The position numbers and the translations under genes are program-made. A DNA stretch of 41,043 bases, from the NCBI RefSeq assembly GCF_021246465.1, contig NZ_JAHRHK010000019.1, positions 10,650 through 51,692 on the forward strand, read 5' to 3'. This stretch comes from Nocardioides sp. R-C-SC26 (lineage in GTDB: Bacteria > Actinomycetota > Actinomycetes > Propionibacteriales > Nocardioidaceae). Shown here piece by piece: positions 18,853 through 27,626 of this stretch. A model generated the notes under the pieces. It was not told where the DNA came from and ran no database searches. It was given only the letters and a program-made list of their open reading frames with translations. Numbering within the stretch: the stretch's first letter is position 1; each line of letters opens with the position of its first letter.

Positions 18853-20193
18853 ATGAGGATCCGCACCAACCGTCGCTCGTCCCCACCCGTCCGCACTCCG
18901 CGGACCCCGGCTCTGACCCTCCTGCTGGTCGCTGGGCTGACCGGCGCTCTGGCGCCGGCGCTCGGTTTCACGCCGTCGGCCCACGCCGCAACCACCCCGA
19001 ACGTGCCGGCTCCGACGTCGTGGGAGGAGGGCTCCCACGACGAGGACCAGATCGTCGACTGCATCACGAGCGGGCCCTCGACCGGCGTCAGCGCGAACGT
19101 CGGGTGGGCGCCCGTGGGCAACCGCGTCCCGCGCGTCGGTGAACCCTTCTACGTCCGCCTGTACGCGGGCCTCGTCGGGCTGCCGTGCAGCGGCAAGGTC
19201 GCCGTCGTGCCGGAGATCCTGCGTCCGGCGGGCGTCGAGTTCGCCGACGAGGTGCCCGGGTACCCGGTGCGTTGGTCGCTGACGCGGAGCGGCGAGACCC
19301 CGCGGCTGCGCACCGGCGGACTCGGCTACCACCTCGGAGTGAACGGGGGCGTGACCGTCGAAGCGCCGGGCGACGAGGCGTGGGTGCTGCGTCAGGGCGA
19401 CGTGTTGGAGGTGCAGGTCCCGGTCGTGGCCGAGCGCGGTCTCAAGGGCCCCGCCACCCAGCGACCCGAGTGCCAGAGCCGGCGCGAGGGCACGCGACCG
19501 TGCCCGGTCGCGCAGGCGGGCGACCACCTGCAGGTCGCCTTCACCGTCGGGGGGCACGGCGGTACCAAGTCCTACGTGACGCCGTACGTCGCTCTGTTCG
19601 CCGACGGCGCAGGGACGCCGGGGCCGGGCACGCCGGGCGCTGCGCCGTCGCGGGTGAAGGCCACCTATGTCGCCCGTTCGACCGGCTCGGGCTCGGCCAC
19701 GGTCGTCGTGTCGAGCTCCGCGCCCGCCGTCGGTGCGCTGACCGTGCGCGACGGTGCCCGCGTCATCGCCCGCGGCCGCGTGGAGCGCGCCGACCAGGGC
19801 CGGGTCCGTCTGCGCCTCCCCCGCCTGACGCCGGGCGTGCATCGCCTCTCGACTCGTTTCGAAGGCTCGCGCAGCGTGGCGCCGTCCACCTCGCCGATCA
19901 CCCGGGTCACGGTGCGGGGATCGAAGACGGCGAGCGCCCCTCGGCTGCTCGGTGCCTCTGCTCCGGTGGAGTACCAGCGTGTGCACACCGTGTCGGGCTG
20001 GGGCGGGTTCGCCGACGGCCAGCTGCGGACGCCGCGATGGCTTCGCGCCCATGACGTCGCCGCCATCGCCGCGGGCGACGACCACTCGCTCGCCCTCACC
20101 CACGACGCCGGGTCGCCGGCTGGGGTTGGAACGGCGAGGGACAGGCCCAGCCGCCCGCCGACCTCCAGGACGGCAGCAGCCCGGTCGGCGTGA
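18853..20193 (+). pseudogene. N-terminal part of a frameshifted secreted Ig-like/RCC1-repeat protein
   Basis: 446 aa as read. Good AAAGGAG ribosome binding site, then a basic N-terminus, a hydrophobic signal-peptide core (about residues 17-38) and cleavage near AHAA. Residues about 45-255 form an uncharacterised secreted domain (four or more Cys, beta-rich), then a Gly/Pro linker and an Ig-like domain (about 262-365, LTPGVHRLSTRFEGS). From about 380 the first RCC1-type repeat begins (GWGGFADGQLRTP, VAAIAAGDDHSLAL). After HSLALTHD the frame is lost: the next 27 residues are out-of-frame. The third frame continues as VAGWGWNGEGQAQPP, a perfect RCC1 continuation. CACGACGCCGGG at 20101-20112 appears to lack one G relative to an expected HDGRV. 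Restoring it would give one protein of about 779 aa. Confidence 0.85.
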
Positions 20194-21191
20194 TCGACGC
20201 CGGTCCGTGGCACTCCTTGGCGGTGCTCGCCGACGGCAGCGTGCGCGCGTGGGGCGCGGGCGGGGAGACCGATGAGGGGCAGGCCGACGTGCCGGCCGCG
20301 TTCACCGGGCCGAACCCGCAACGACCGGTCGTCGATGTGGCAGCCGGGTTCTACCACTCCGTCGCGCTCACCCGTGACGCTCGCGTCGTCACCTGGGGCG
20401 CGGAGCAGAACTTCGGTGACGTCGACGAGGGGCAGCTCGACGTGCCCGATCCGCTGGAGGACGGGACTCGCCACGCGATCGACGTCGCGGCCGGTGGGCG
20501 GCACACGCTCGCCCTCGACAGCACCGGTCGGGTCTGGGCGTGGGGAAGCGACGACCAGGGACAGGTGAGTCTGCCCGCTGAGCTCGACGGCACCCGGGCG
20601 GTGGCCGTGGCCGCCTACCACGCCGTCTCGATGGCACTGCTCGACGATGGCCGCGTGATCGCGTGGGGCGACGACGGCACGGGCACGGTCTCGTTGCCGC
20701 CCGAGCTGACCGGACAGCGGATCCTCGCGATCGACGTCGGCGCCGAGATCGCGGTGGCGCTCACGGCGTCCGGTCGCGTCATCAGCTGGGGTGACAGCGC
20801 CACACCCGTCCCCGCCGCGATCGCCCGGCACGCGCCGTTCCGTACGGTCGCGGCCGGCGGACGTCACGTCCTGGTCGTGCACCGGGCGCCCAAGACGCCG
20901 ACGTCGGTGCGGGTGCTGACGCCACGGCAGGTGCGCGCCGACCGGCCGGTCCGCGTCGGGGTGCGCGTGGCAGGTGTCGAGTCCGGCACGGTCATGCTGA
21001 CCGACGGCGGACGGCAGGTGGCCGTGGTGCGTCTGGAACGCGCGGGCACCGACGTCGCCACCGGCACGGCACGCCTGAGCGGCCTGAAGGCCGGTCGTCA
21101 CACGCTCGTGGCCACCTTCGCAGGGACGGCGACCGCCGCCTCGGCCTCCTCGCCGGTGCGGATCGTGAAGGTGAGGGCCGGTCGCGGCTGA
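20190..21191 (+). pseudogene. C-terminal part of the frameshifted Ig-like/RCC1-repeat protein
   Basis: 333 aa if counted from the GTG at 20190, which overlaps the TGA of the N-terminal part; homologous reading in this frame really begins at 20112. It holds about five more RCC1-type repeats, each with the pattern VDVAAGxxHSVALTxDGxVxxWG followed by GQxxxP. These would complete a seven-bladed propeller together with the repeats before the shift. A final Ig-like domain covers about residues 238-333 (AGRHTLVATFAGTATAAS). There is no signal peptide of its own, so on its own it could not be exported. The GTGA overlap could allow some coupled translation, but an intact ancestor or a sequencing error is the simpler reading. 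RCC1-type propellers in secreted bacterial proteins are usually binding modules. Confidence 0.8.
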
Positions 21192-21230
21192 CCGGCTCGG
21201 GGACGGCTCCCCGCCACGCTCTCGGAGGGG

Positions 21231-21271
21231 CGCCCGCATGCAAGTGAGTTGCAAGCGGGCGTCCCTACGAT
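21231..21271 (+). promoter_or_regulatory. putative SARP operator and leaderless promoter of the SARP-type gene
   Basis: CAAG repeats at 21241 and 21252 (11 bp apart), TACGAT -10 at 21266-21271, ATG at 21278. The repeats lie inside a near-perfect 31-bp palindrome (21231-21261): 13-bp arms CGCCCGCATGCAA and TTGCAAGCGGGCG with one mismatch and a GTGAG centre. The geometry matches the two other operators and suggests autoregulation. Confidence 0.65.
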
Positions 21272-21277
21272 GCGTCC

Positions 21278-24200
21278 ATGCTCGAGATCAGCGCGTTCGG
21301 CGGCGTGCGCGCCCGTCTGGACGGGCGAGCCCTGGACCTCGGCGGTCCACGGCAGCGATCCGTGCTCGGGCTCCTCGTCGCCTCCGGGCGGCGAACGGTG
21401 TCGGTGGACCGGTTCCTCGAGGAGCTCTGGAGCGGGGAGCCGCCCCCGAGTGCCGCGGGTGCGCTGCAGGCCTACGTCTCGCGGCTGCGTGCGGCGCTCG
21501 AGCCGATGCGAGCCAAGCGCACCCCGGCGTCGGTGCTGGTGAGTGCGCCGCCCGGGTACGCCCTGGCCCTCCCGGACGACGCGGTCGATCTGTGGCACTT
21601 CGAGCGCCTGGTGCGAACGGCCCGCGCGGCGACACCTGCATCGCGCGGGCCGATCGTGGACGACGCTCTCGCGCTGTGGTCCGACGAGCCGCTGGCCGAG
21701 TACGCCGACGAGGAGTGGGCGGCCCCGGAGATCGCTCGGCTGCGTGAGCTGCGTGACGAGGCGGTGGAGCTGCGGGCCGAGTCGATGCTGGGCGACGGGG
21801 GGACCTCCGCCGAGGCGGCGGCGCTCGTCGCCGACCTCGAACCGCACGTGCGTGAGCATCCGCTGCGCGAGCCGTCCGTGGCCCTGCTCGCCCGGGCCCT
21901 GTACCGCGCGGGTCGTCAGAGCCAGGCGCTCGCCGAGCTCGCCGCCCTGCGGGAGCGTCTCGTCGACGAGCTCGGTCTCGACCCGAGTCCCGACCTGCGT
22001 GCACTCGAGGCCGACATCCTGCGGCAGGCCGAGCACCTGGCTCCTGCGCCACCGACGACGACGCGCGTGCCCGGCCCCCGCCCCCGGGCGGAGGCGGGCC
22101 ACGAGCCTTCCCCCGAGACTCCGCGAGCGCACCAGACGGCCGACGTGTCCGAGCTGGTCGGTCGTGAGGACGAGCTCACGCGTCTCGAGCGCGCTGCCGC
22201 CTCGGTCGGGCGCCGACCCGGGATGGTGTGGGTGTCGGGCGAGGCCGGCGTCGGCAAGTCGGCGCTGGTGAACCGGCTCTGCGACCAGTCGGTGTCTGCC
22301 TGGGCGGTCGTACGCGGACAGTGCCCGGAGGTGATGGGCGCCCCGCCGGGACTCGCCTGGGCCGAGGCCCTGCGTCAGCTCGGGGTCGACGTCGGGGCTG
22401 CGCCCTGGGAGCTCTACCACCTGGCCGACGAGGTGCGACGCACGCTGGAGGCGCGCGCGGACACCGCCTTCCTGGTGGTGCTCGAGGACGTGCACCGCGC
22501 GGACGACGGCACGCTGCAGGTGCTGCGCCACGTCCTGGAGACCACGACGGCACGAGCGCTGGTGGTCGCCACGTTCCGTGCCGAGGAGACCGGACGGGAT
22601 CTGGCGGCGACCCTGGCGTTCTCCGTCGAGCGCACGTTGGATCGGATCGAACTGACGGGCCTGGCGGCCGGCGCCGCCGACGCGGTGCTGACGACGCAAC
22701 TCGGCGCCCTCGCCGCCGACGTCCCTGTCGACCTGCGTCGTGTGCTGGTGGACAGGACCGGCGGCAACCCCCTGTTCCTTCGGCAGCTGGGTCGACTCGT
22801 CGCCTCGGAGGGGGCCGCCGTGGCCCTCGACGCGGTGCCGGTGGCGATCCGCGACGTGTTGGACCGACGGCTCGAACGCCTGCCGACGACCACGGTGGAC
22901 GCCCTCGCTCGAGTGGCGGTGCTCGGCCGCGAGGTCGACGTCGACCTCGCCACGGCGCTCGAGGCCGAGGTGGGCGAGCTGGACGAGGACTCCCTGGCCG
23001 ACCACCTCGACGCCGGCCTCGTCGCGGGCCTGCTGGAGAACCCGCGTCCTGCCGAGCTCCGCTTCACCCACGCACTGGTGCGCGACACCTGCTACGGACG
23101 CTTGGCGCCGCTGCGCCGACACCGGATGCACCGGGCGGCGGTCGCCGTGCTGGAGCGTGAGCGTCCGGACGCGGTCGAGGAGATCGCGCGGCACGCTGCC
23201 GCGAGCCTGGACCGCCGCAGCGCGGCGGATGCGTTGCCCCGGCTACGGGCGGCTGCGGCTGCGGCGACGCCGCACGTCGCCGTCGAGCACCTCAGGGTGG
23301 CGCTGCGCGCGCTCGATCTCGACGGCGCCTCGTGGGGCGAGGTCTTCGACATCAGGCTCGCCCTCGTCGAGGCGCTGGCCAACGACGGCGACACCGTCGC
23401 GGCACGTCGTGAACGGGACGAGGCGGTCACACTCGCCCGCCAGGAGGGCGGCCCCCTCGACGAGGCGCGTGCGTGGCGCTGGCCGGCCCCGCTCATGTGG
23501 TCGCGCGCACCGTCCGACGTCGCCTCCGACCGGGTCGCGGAGCTGCTGACACTGGTCGAGCGCATCGGTCACGACGATCCGGCAGTCCGGATCGGTCTAC
23601 TCGCGGCGGCCGCGATCGAGGCCGACCCCCAGAGCCCCGCCACGGTGCACGCAGCGGCGTCCGAGGCCGTCGAGCTGGCCGATGCGCTGGGCGATCCCGT
23701 GCTGCTCTGCCGCGCTCTCAACGCACTGTGCCTCGGTTCTTTCCACGACGCCGAACCGCACGTGCTCGCCCCGATCGCCGAGCGGATGCTCGGCGTCGCC
23801 GAGGGCGCCGGGCTCCACGGCTTCGTGGCCGTGGCACGGATGATGCTGCAGTCGGTCGCGATCGGCGCGGGTGATCTCGGCGAGGCGGCCGAGCACATCC
23901 AGGAGGCGATGGCGGCGGGGACGAGTGGTCAGCTGCCGGAGCTGCTGCTGCTCGCCTCGATCTTCGAGTCGACCACCCATCTGCTCACCGGAGGACTCGA
24001 CCACGCCCGCCGGGGCTTCGCCGAGGTGACGCGTGCGATCGAGGCCGCGGGCGATGCGAACGCTCGTTTCATCGGGTTGTGGACGCGATTCGCCGTCGAG
24101 TACGCGGCGGGGGACACCTCGACGCTCCAGGACGCCGCCCGCGAGATGACCGAGGAGCTCACCTGGCACTCCCGCGACCTGTGGGTCCTGACCCTCCTCG

Positions 24201-24568
24201 ACGCCGGGGAGGTCGCGCGTGCCCGCGAGGTCTGGCACGAGCGGCCGCCCCAGCCGATGCCCCGGGACGCGACGTGGCTCTTCGACGCCGCGGTGCGGGC
24301 ACACGTCGTCCACGCGCTGGGAGACGTCGAGACCGCCCGCGTGGTCCGCGACGACCTCCTGCCCTGGTCGGGCCAACTGGCGCGCACGCTCAACGGAGCC
24401 CTGGTGATGGGCCCGGTCGACCACTTCCTCGGCCTCCTCGAGCTGACCCTCGGGGACCAGAACGCAGCAGCTCTGCGCTTCGAGGCGGCGCGCGCGCTGA
24501 CGGGCCCGGGTGGCGCGACGACGTGGTCGCGGAGCTGGGTGCGCACGCCGACTCACCTGCGCGGCTGA
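21278..24568 (+). CDS. AfsR/SARP-type regulator with BTAD and AAA ATPase domains
   Basis: 1096 aa. Residues 1-95: OmpR-like winged-helix DNA-binding domain as in SARPs (GGPRQRSVLGLLVA, VSVDRFLEELW, YVSRLRAAL). Residues about 102-248: bacterial transcriptional activation domain (BTAD; ends LGLDPSPDLRALEADIL). A Pro-rich linker follows. From about 290 an AAA/STAND-type ATPase: ELVGREDEL, P-loop GEAGVGKSA at 321-329, Walker B VVLEDVHRADD, then GNPLFLRQL. The C-terminal half is helical and TPR/MalT-like. Large SARPs of this kind activate promoters with direct repeats next to the -10. The leaderless ATG is supported by TACGAT 6 nt upstream and by the domain starting at residue 1. Its own promoter and those at 18152 and 24645 share one architecture, so it is likely autoregulated and cluster-specific. 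Confidence 0.93.
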   Translation: MLEISAFGGVRARLDGRALDLGGPRQRSVLGLLVASGRRTVSVDRFLEELWSGEPPPSAAGALQAYVSRLRAALEPMRAKRTPASVLVSAPPGYALALPDDAVDLWHFERLVRTARAATPASRGPIVDDALALWSDEPLAEYADEEWAAPEIARLRELRDEAVELRAESMLGDGGTSAEAAALVADLEPHVREHPLREPSVALLARALYRAGRQSQALAELAALRERLVDELGLDPSPDLRALEADILRQAEHLAPAPPTTTRVPGPRPRAEAGHEPSPETPRAHQTADVSELVGREDELTRLERAAASVGRRPGMVWVSGEAGVGKSALVNRLCDQSVSAWAVVRGQCPEVMGAPPGLAWAEALRQLGVDVGAAPWELYHLADEVRRTLEARADTAFLVVLEDVHRADDGTLQVLRHVLETTTARALVVATFRAEETGRDLAATLAFSVERTLDRIELTGLAAGAADAVLTTQLGALAADVPVDLRRVLVDRTGGNPLFLRQLGRLVASEGAAVALDAVPVAIRDVLDRRLERLPTTTVDALARVAVLGREVDVDLATALEAEVGELDEDSLADHLDAGLVAGLLENPRPAELRFTHALVRDTCYGRLAPLRRHRMHRAAVAVLERERPDAVEEIARHAAASLDRRSAADALPRLRAAAAAATPHVAVEHLRVALRALDLDGASWGEVFDIRLALVEALANDGDTVAARRERDEAVTLARQEGGPLDEARAWRWPAPLMWSRAPSDVASDRVAELLTLVERIGHDDPAVRIGLLAAAAIEADPQSPATVHAAASEAVELADALGDPVLLCRALNALCLGSFHDAEPHVLAPIAERMLGVAEGAGLHGFVAVARMMLQSVAIGAGDLGEAAEHIQEAMAAGTSGQLPELLLLASIFESTTHLLTGGLDHARRGFAEVTRAIEAAGDANARFIGLWTRFAVEYAAGDTSTLQDAAREMTEELTWHSRDLWVLTLLDAGEVARAREVWHERPPQPMPRDATWLFDAAVRAHVVHALGDVETARVVRDDLLPWSGQLARTLNGALVMGPVDHFLGLLELTLGDQNAAALRFEAARALTGPGGATTWSRSWVRTPTHLRG

Positions 24569-24596
24569 GCCACCCGCTCCGCGTCGGGACGGCCTG

Positions 24597-24638
24597 CAAG
24601 TCGGCGCCAAGTCGCCGGCAAGCAGGTCAGGCGACCGT
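24597..24638 (+). promoter_or_regulatory. putative SARP operator and -10 of the FAD/hemerythrin operon
   Basis: Three CAAG repeats at 24597, 24608 and 24619, exactly 11 bp apart (CAAGTCG, CAAGTCG, CAAGCAG). GACCGT at 24633-24638 sits where the -10 lies in the sister promoters, 6 nt before the ATG at 24645. This is the clearest of the three operators, with two identical heptamers. Confidence 0.7.
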
Positions 24639-24644
24639 CGTCGC

Positions 24645-25844
24645 ATGAGACAGATCCCTCCTGCCGCCGTCGCCGCACTCCGTCGCCGGGTGAGCGGCGT
24701 GGTGGCCTACCCGGCCGACGTCGGGTACGGCGAGTACGTGGAGCAGGACGAGCGGCCGGTCGTGGTCGTCGTCGCCGCCACCGACGACGATCTGGTCGCC
24801 ACCGCGCAGATAGCACGCGACCACGGGCTCCCGTTGCACGTGCGGGCGACCGGCCACGGTGCGGACGCGGTTCCCACCGGCGGGCTGTTGCTCCTCACGC
24901 ACCGGTTGCGCGACGTCGTGGTCGACGCGGACGCGGAGACCGCGAGCGTCTCTGCGGGAGCGCGCTGGCAGGACGTCGCCGATGCCGCCGACGCGCACGG
25001 CCTCGCCGTGGTGAGCACGCACGCGCGCTGGGGCGGCGTCGTCGGGTCGGTGCTGCGCGGTGGGCTCGGCCCGCAGGCGCGCCGTCACGGACTCTGCTCC
25101 GAGCACGTCGTCTCGGTGCGGGTCGTCGGCGTCGACGGCTTCGTGCACGACCGGATCGACGTCGAGGCCCCGGACTCGGCGGCTGTCGTGGTGCGACTGA
25201 CGTTGCGGCTCCACGCCGACGTCGCCGTGACAGGTGGTCGGGTCACGGTGTCGAGGCCCCACGCGCTGCGCGACTGGGTGCGGCGCCACCGTGAGATGCC
25301 CGACGGCGTCACCGCGCTCGCCGTCGCCCACGACGGGGTCGCCGACGAGGTGACCTCGCGGGTCGAGCGAGCGGGCGGGTCGGACCAGTCCGCAGCCCGC
25401 TGGCTCGCACAGCACGGCGACCCCGGGCTGAGGCGGCCCCGGTGGCAGCGCGGCTGGCTCGTCGCCGACCTGCCCGAGGACGCCGTCGAGGTGCTGGCGG
25501 CGTTTCCGGGGCGAGTGGAGGTACGCAGGCTCGGGGGACGACTCAGGCACAGCGCCGGACTCGCCGGCGCCGAGTGGTCGGTGCGCACCACCGTGGACGA
25601 CGTCGGTGCCGACGGTCTCGACGTCATCGACCTCGACGACTGGCCGATGCGGCTCGACGACGTGCTCGTGCCCCTCGCGCCGACCGGGCAGCTCACGCAT
25701 CTCGGCCTGCTCGACACCGTCGACCGCCGGCCCGACGAGGAGCGTCGCGACCGGAGTGATCGCGACCGCACCCACGAACGCCGTCGCACAGACGCGCTGC
25801 ACGACACCGACCCCACCGACCAGACCCAGGAGACCGTCGCATGA
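24645..25844 (+). CDS. FAD-binding (PCMH-type) oxidoreductase-like protein
   Basis: 399 aa. Residues about 30-200 match the FAD-binding half of PCMH/FAD_binding_4 oxidoreductases: PVVVVVAATDDDLVATAQ, then VRATGHGAD with His71 where covalent flavin attachment occurs in many relatives, and AGARWQDV. VLRGGLGPQARRHGLCSEHV follows, with C151 near the second attachment position. The C-terminal half is shorter and more polar than usual, with no recognisable BBE motif, and ends in a charged Arg/Asp/Thr-rich tail. Flavin binding is likely, catalysis and substrate unknown. No Shine-Dalgarno sequence; the ATG lies 26 bp after the last CAAG repeat. Its stop overlaps the hemerythrin ATG (ATGA at 25841), so the two are translationally coupled and perhaps form a redox pair. 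Confidence 0.82.
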   Translation: MRQIPPAAVAALRRRVSGVVAYPADVGYGEYVEQDERPVVVVVAATDDDLVATAQIARDHGLPLHVRATGHGADAVPTGGLLLLTHRLRDVVVDADAETASVSAGARWQDVADAADAHGLAVVSTHARWGGVVGSVLRGGLGPQARRHGLCSEHVVSVRVVGVDGFVHDRIDVEAPDSAAVVVRLTLRLHADVAVTGGRVTVSRPHALRDWVRRHREMPDGVTALAVAHDGVADEVTSRVERAGGSDQSAARWLAQHGDPGLRRPRWQRGWLVADLPEDAVEVLAAFPGRVEVRRLGGRLRHSAGLAGAEWSVRTTVDDVGADGLDVIDLDDWPMRLDDVLVPLAPTGQLTHLGLLDTVDRRPDEERRDRSDRDRTHERRRTDALHDTDPTDQTQETVA

Positions 25845-26593
25845 ACACCAGAGACACCCACGAACCCGCCACCACCGCGCCCGTCGTGATGCTGCCGGGG
25901 CAGGCCGCGGCGCCGGAGGGCCCGTGCGATCTGTGGGGCATGTACGTGATGCACCATGCCTTCCGCCGCGATCTCGGCCGCTTCGCCGCGACCGTCGGCG
26001 ACGTCCCGACGAGCGAGCGTGCGCGCTGGGCGGGCCTGGCTCGGCGGTGGGACCGGTTCACCACGTTCCTGCACGAGCACCACACCAAGGAGGATGAGAT
26101 CCTCTGGCCGGCGCTGCGTGCCCGGGTGGACGCGGCCGCCGACATCGCGGGTGCGGACCTGCTCGACGCGATGGAGTCCGAGCACGAGGTCCTCGATCCG
26201 CTGGTCGCGCGGGTCTCTGCCGGGCTGGAGCTGCTGGCCCGCGGGGGCGACTCCTCGGACCGGGAGGGACTCGCGGCGACGCTCGCGGAGACCGCTCGGA
26301 CGCTGGATGAGCATCTCGCCCACGAGGAGCGCGACGCCGTCGCGCTGATCCAGCACCACCTGAGCTCGGCGGAGTGGCAGCAGCTCGAGCGCGCCGGGCT
26401 GGCCGCCAAGCCAGGCCCCCGCGACCTGCTCTTCATGTTGCCGTGGATCGCCGACGGTCTGGGGGAAGCCGACCTCGGCCCGTTGCTGAGCGAGGGTGGC
26501 GCCGTCGTCCGGATGCTGCTCGCGCTCGGCCGTCGTGGCTACGTCCGTCGCGAGCGCGACCTGTTCGGTGTCGAGGTGCGCCTGCCTCGCTGA
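25841..26593 (+). CDS. hemerythrin-like (HHE) domain protein
   Basis: 250 aa. The first 170 residues fit a four-helix HHE/hemerythrin bundle. Candidate iron ligands are H38 or H39, H78 and H81 with E84 (FLHEHHTKEDE), E114/H115 (ESEHE), and H158 with H161/E162 (DEHLAHEE). Such proteins bind a di-iron centre and sense or bind O2, NO or peroxide, or repair iron-sulfur clusters. The last 80 residues are helical with a hydrophobic segment (LLFMLPWIADGLGEADLG) and have no clear family. No signal peptide, so cytoplasmic. Translationally coupled to the FAD-binding protein and inferred to be under the SARP-type regulator. Confidence 0.9.
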   Translation: MNTRDTHEPATTAPVVMLPGQAAAPEGPCDLWGMYVMHHAFRRDLGRFAATVGDVPTSERARWAGLARRWDRFTTFLHEHHTKEDEILWPALRARVDAAADIAGADLLDAMESEHEVLDPLVARVSAGLELLARGGDSSDREGLAATLAETARTLDEHLAHEERDAVALIQHHLSSAEWQQLERAGLAAKPGPRDLLFMLPWIADGLGEADLGPLLSEGGAVVRMLLALGRRGYVRRERDLFGVEVRLPR

Positions 26594-26605
26594 GGCCGGT
26601 CGGCC

Positions 26606-27532
26606 TCAGCGCTGCCGTACGGGCTCGGCGATCTGCTGGATGCGCTGGGTGGCCAGCTCGATCATCAGCCGCGCGGCGGGGGAGAGCACAGCGCCCGTTC
26701 GGTGCACGACGGCGAAGGTGTCGAACTGCCGTGGTCGCAGCGAGACGTAGCCGGCGGTCGGCGCCAGCCGAGGGATGAGCTGCTCGGCGGCGCCCTTGGG
26801 CACCACGGAGTCGGCCAGCCCCAGGCCCACCAGCTCGACGGCGGTCTCGATGTCCTCGACCTCGATGCGGGTCTGGGGATTGCGCCCGGTCTCGTGCAGC
26901 ATCTGCCGCAGCGTCGTGCGGGTGCCGTCGACGTGGCGGAACGAGGTCTCGCTCATCACGAGCGAGGCCTGGGAGAGCCGGTGCGCCGTGACGGGCGACG
27001 TCAGGTGCTCGGGGTCGGCGCTGATGTAGACGAGCTCCTCCCGGGCGACCGGTGTGACACTCATGCCCTCGCTCTCCACCGACGACAGGGCGAGCATGGC
27101 CGCCCCGAGGCGGCCGCGACGCAGGCCCCCCGCGCCCTCCATCGAGTTCTGCCCGACCAGCTCGACCCGGACGCCGGGGTAGCGGGCGAGCACGTCGGCC
27201 ACCAGGCCCGCGCCCGCGTAGAGGCGGGCGATGCCGAACATGCCGAAGCGGATCGTGCCGCTCTCGAACGACGTCACGCTGGCGACGGCGCGCTGGGCCT
27301 CGGCCACCTCGGCGAGCACACGCTCGGCGTGCGGGCGCAGCGTGTCGGCGACGGTCGTGGGGACCACCCCGCGGCCGACCCGGCGGAAGAGCTGCACCCC
27401 GAGCGACCGTTCCAGCGTGCGGATCTGCTCGCTCACGCTCGGCTGCGCGTAGCCGAGTTCCTCGGCGGCGCGGGTGAGCGAACCCTGCTCGTAGGTGGCG
27501 AGGAAGCAGGTGAGCTGATGCAGGGACAGCAT
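26606..27532 (-). CDS. LysR-family transcriptional regulator
   Basis: 308 aa. N-terminal winged HTH (residues 1-60): LHQLTCFLATYEQGSLTRAAEELGYAQ, then PSVSEQIRTLE. A typical LysR effector-binding domain follows (about 88-295, starting with GTIRFGMFGI). Length and layout are standard for the family; the effector is unknown. A 19-bp perfect palindrome lies 20 bp upstream of its start, between it and the divergent 63-aa gene, and is the likely autoregulatory site. Minus-strand TAACCT 7 nt before the ATG suggests a leaderless message. No metabolic gene is divergent from it, so its target may be the small gene or lie elsewhere. Convergent with the hemerythrin gene (12 bp gap). Confidence 0.93.
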   Translation of the reverse strand: MLSLHQLTCFLATYEQGSLTRAAEELGYAQPSVSEQIRTLERSLGVQLFRRVGRGVVPTTVADTLRPHAERVLAEVAEAQRAVASVTSFESGTIRFGMFGIARLYAGAGLVADVLARYPGVRVELVGQNSMEGAGGLRRGRLGAAMLALSSVESEGMSVTPVAREELVYISADPEHLTSPVTAHRLSQASLVMSETSFRHVDGTRTTLRQMLHETGRNPQTRIEVEDIETAVELVGLGLADSVVPKGAAEQLIPRLAPTAGYVSLRPRQFDTFAVVHRTGAVLSPAARLMIELATQRIQQIAEPVRQR

Positions 27533-27552
27533 GTGAGCCAGGTTACGACAAT

Positions 27553-27571
27553 CTCAAGGTTCAACCTTGAG
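27553..27571. promoter_or_regulatory. LysR-type operator palindrome
   Basis: Perfect inverted repeat CTCAAGGTT-C-AACCTTGAG between divergent genes. It contains the T-N11-A pattern expected of LysR sites and lies just upstream of the minus-strand TAACCT -10. Binding by the adjacent LysR protein is inferred. Confidence 0.65.
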
Positions 27572-27626
27572 TTCGTGATGGAAAGACTGGCTACCCCTAT
27601 GGGTCGCGTGGCTCCAGAATGGAGTC

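Noticed and set aside
20101..20193. Programmed ribosomal frameshift in the RCC1 gene
   Set aside because: No slippery heptamer or downstream pseudoknot seen; a missing G in a GC-rich run explains the break more simply.
21278..26593. Antibiotic biosynthetic gene cluster suggested by the SARP-type regulator
   Set aside because: No polyketide synthase, peptide synthetase, terpene synthase, lanthipeptide or tailoring genes; only a flavoprotein and hemerythrin follow.
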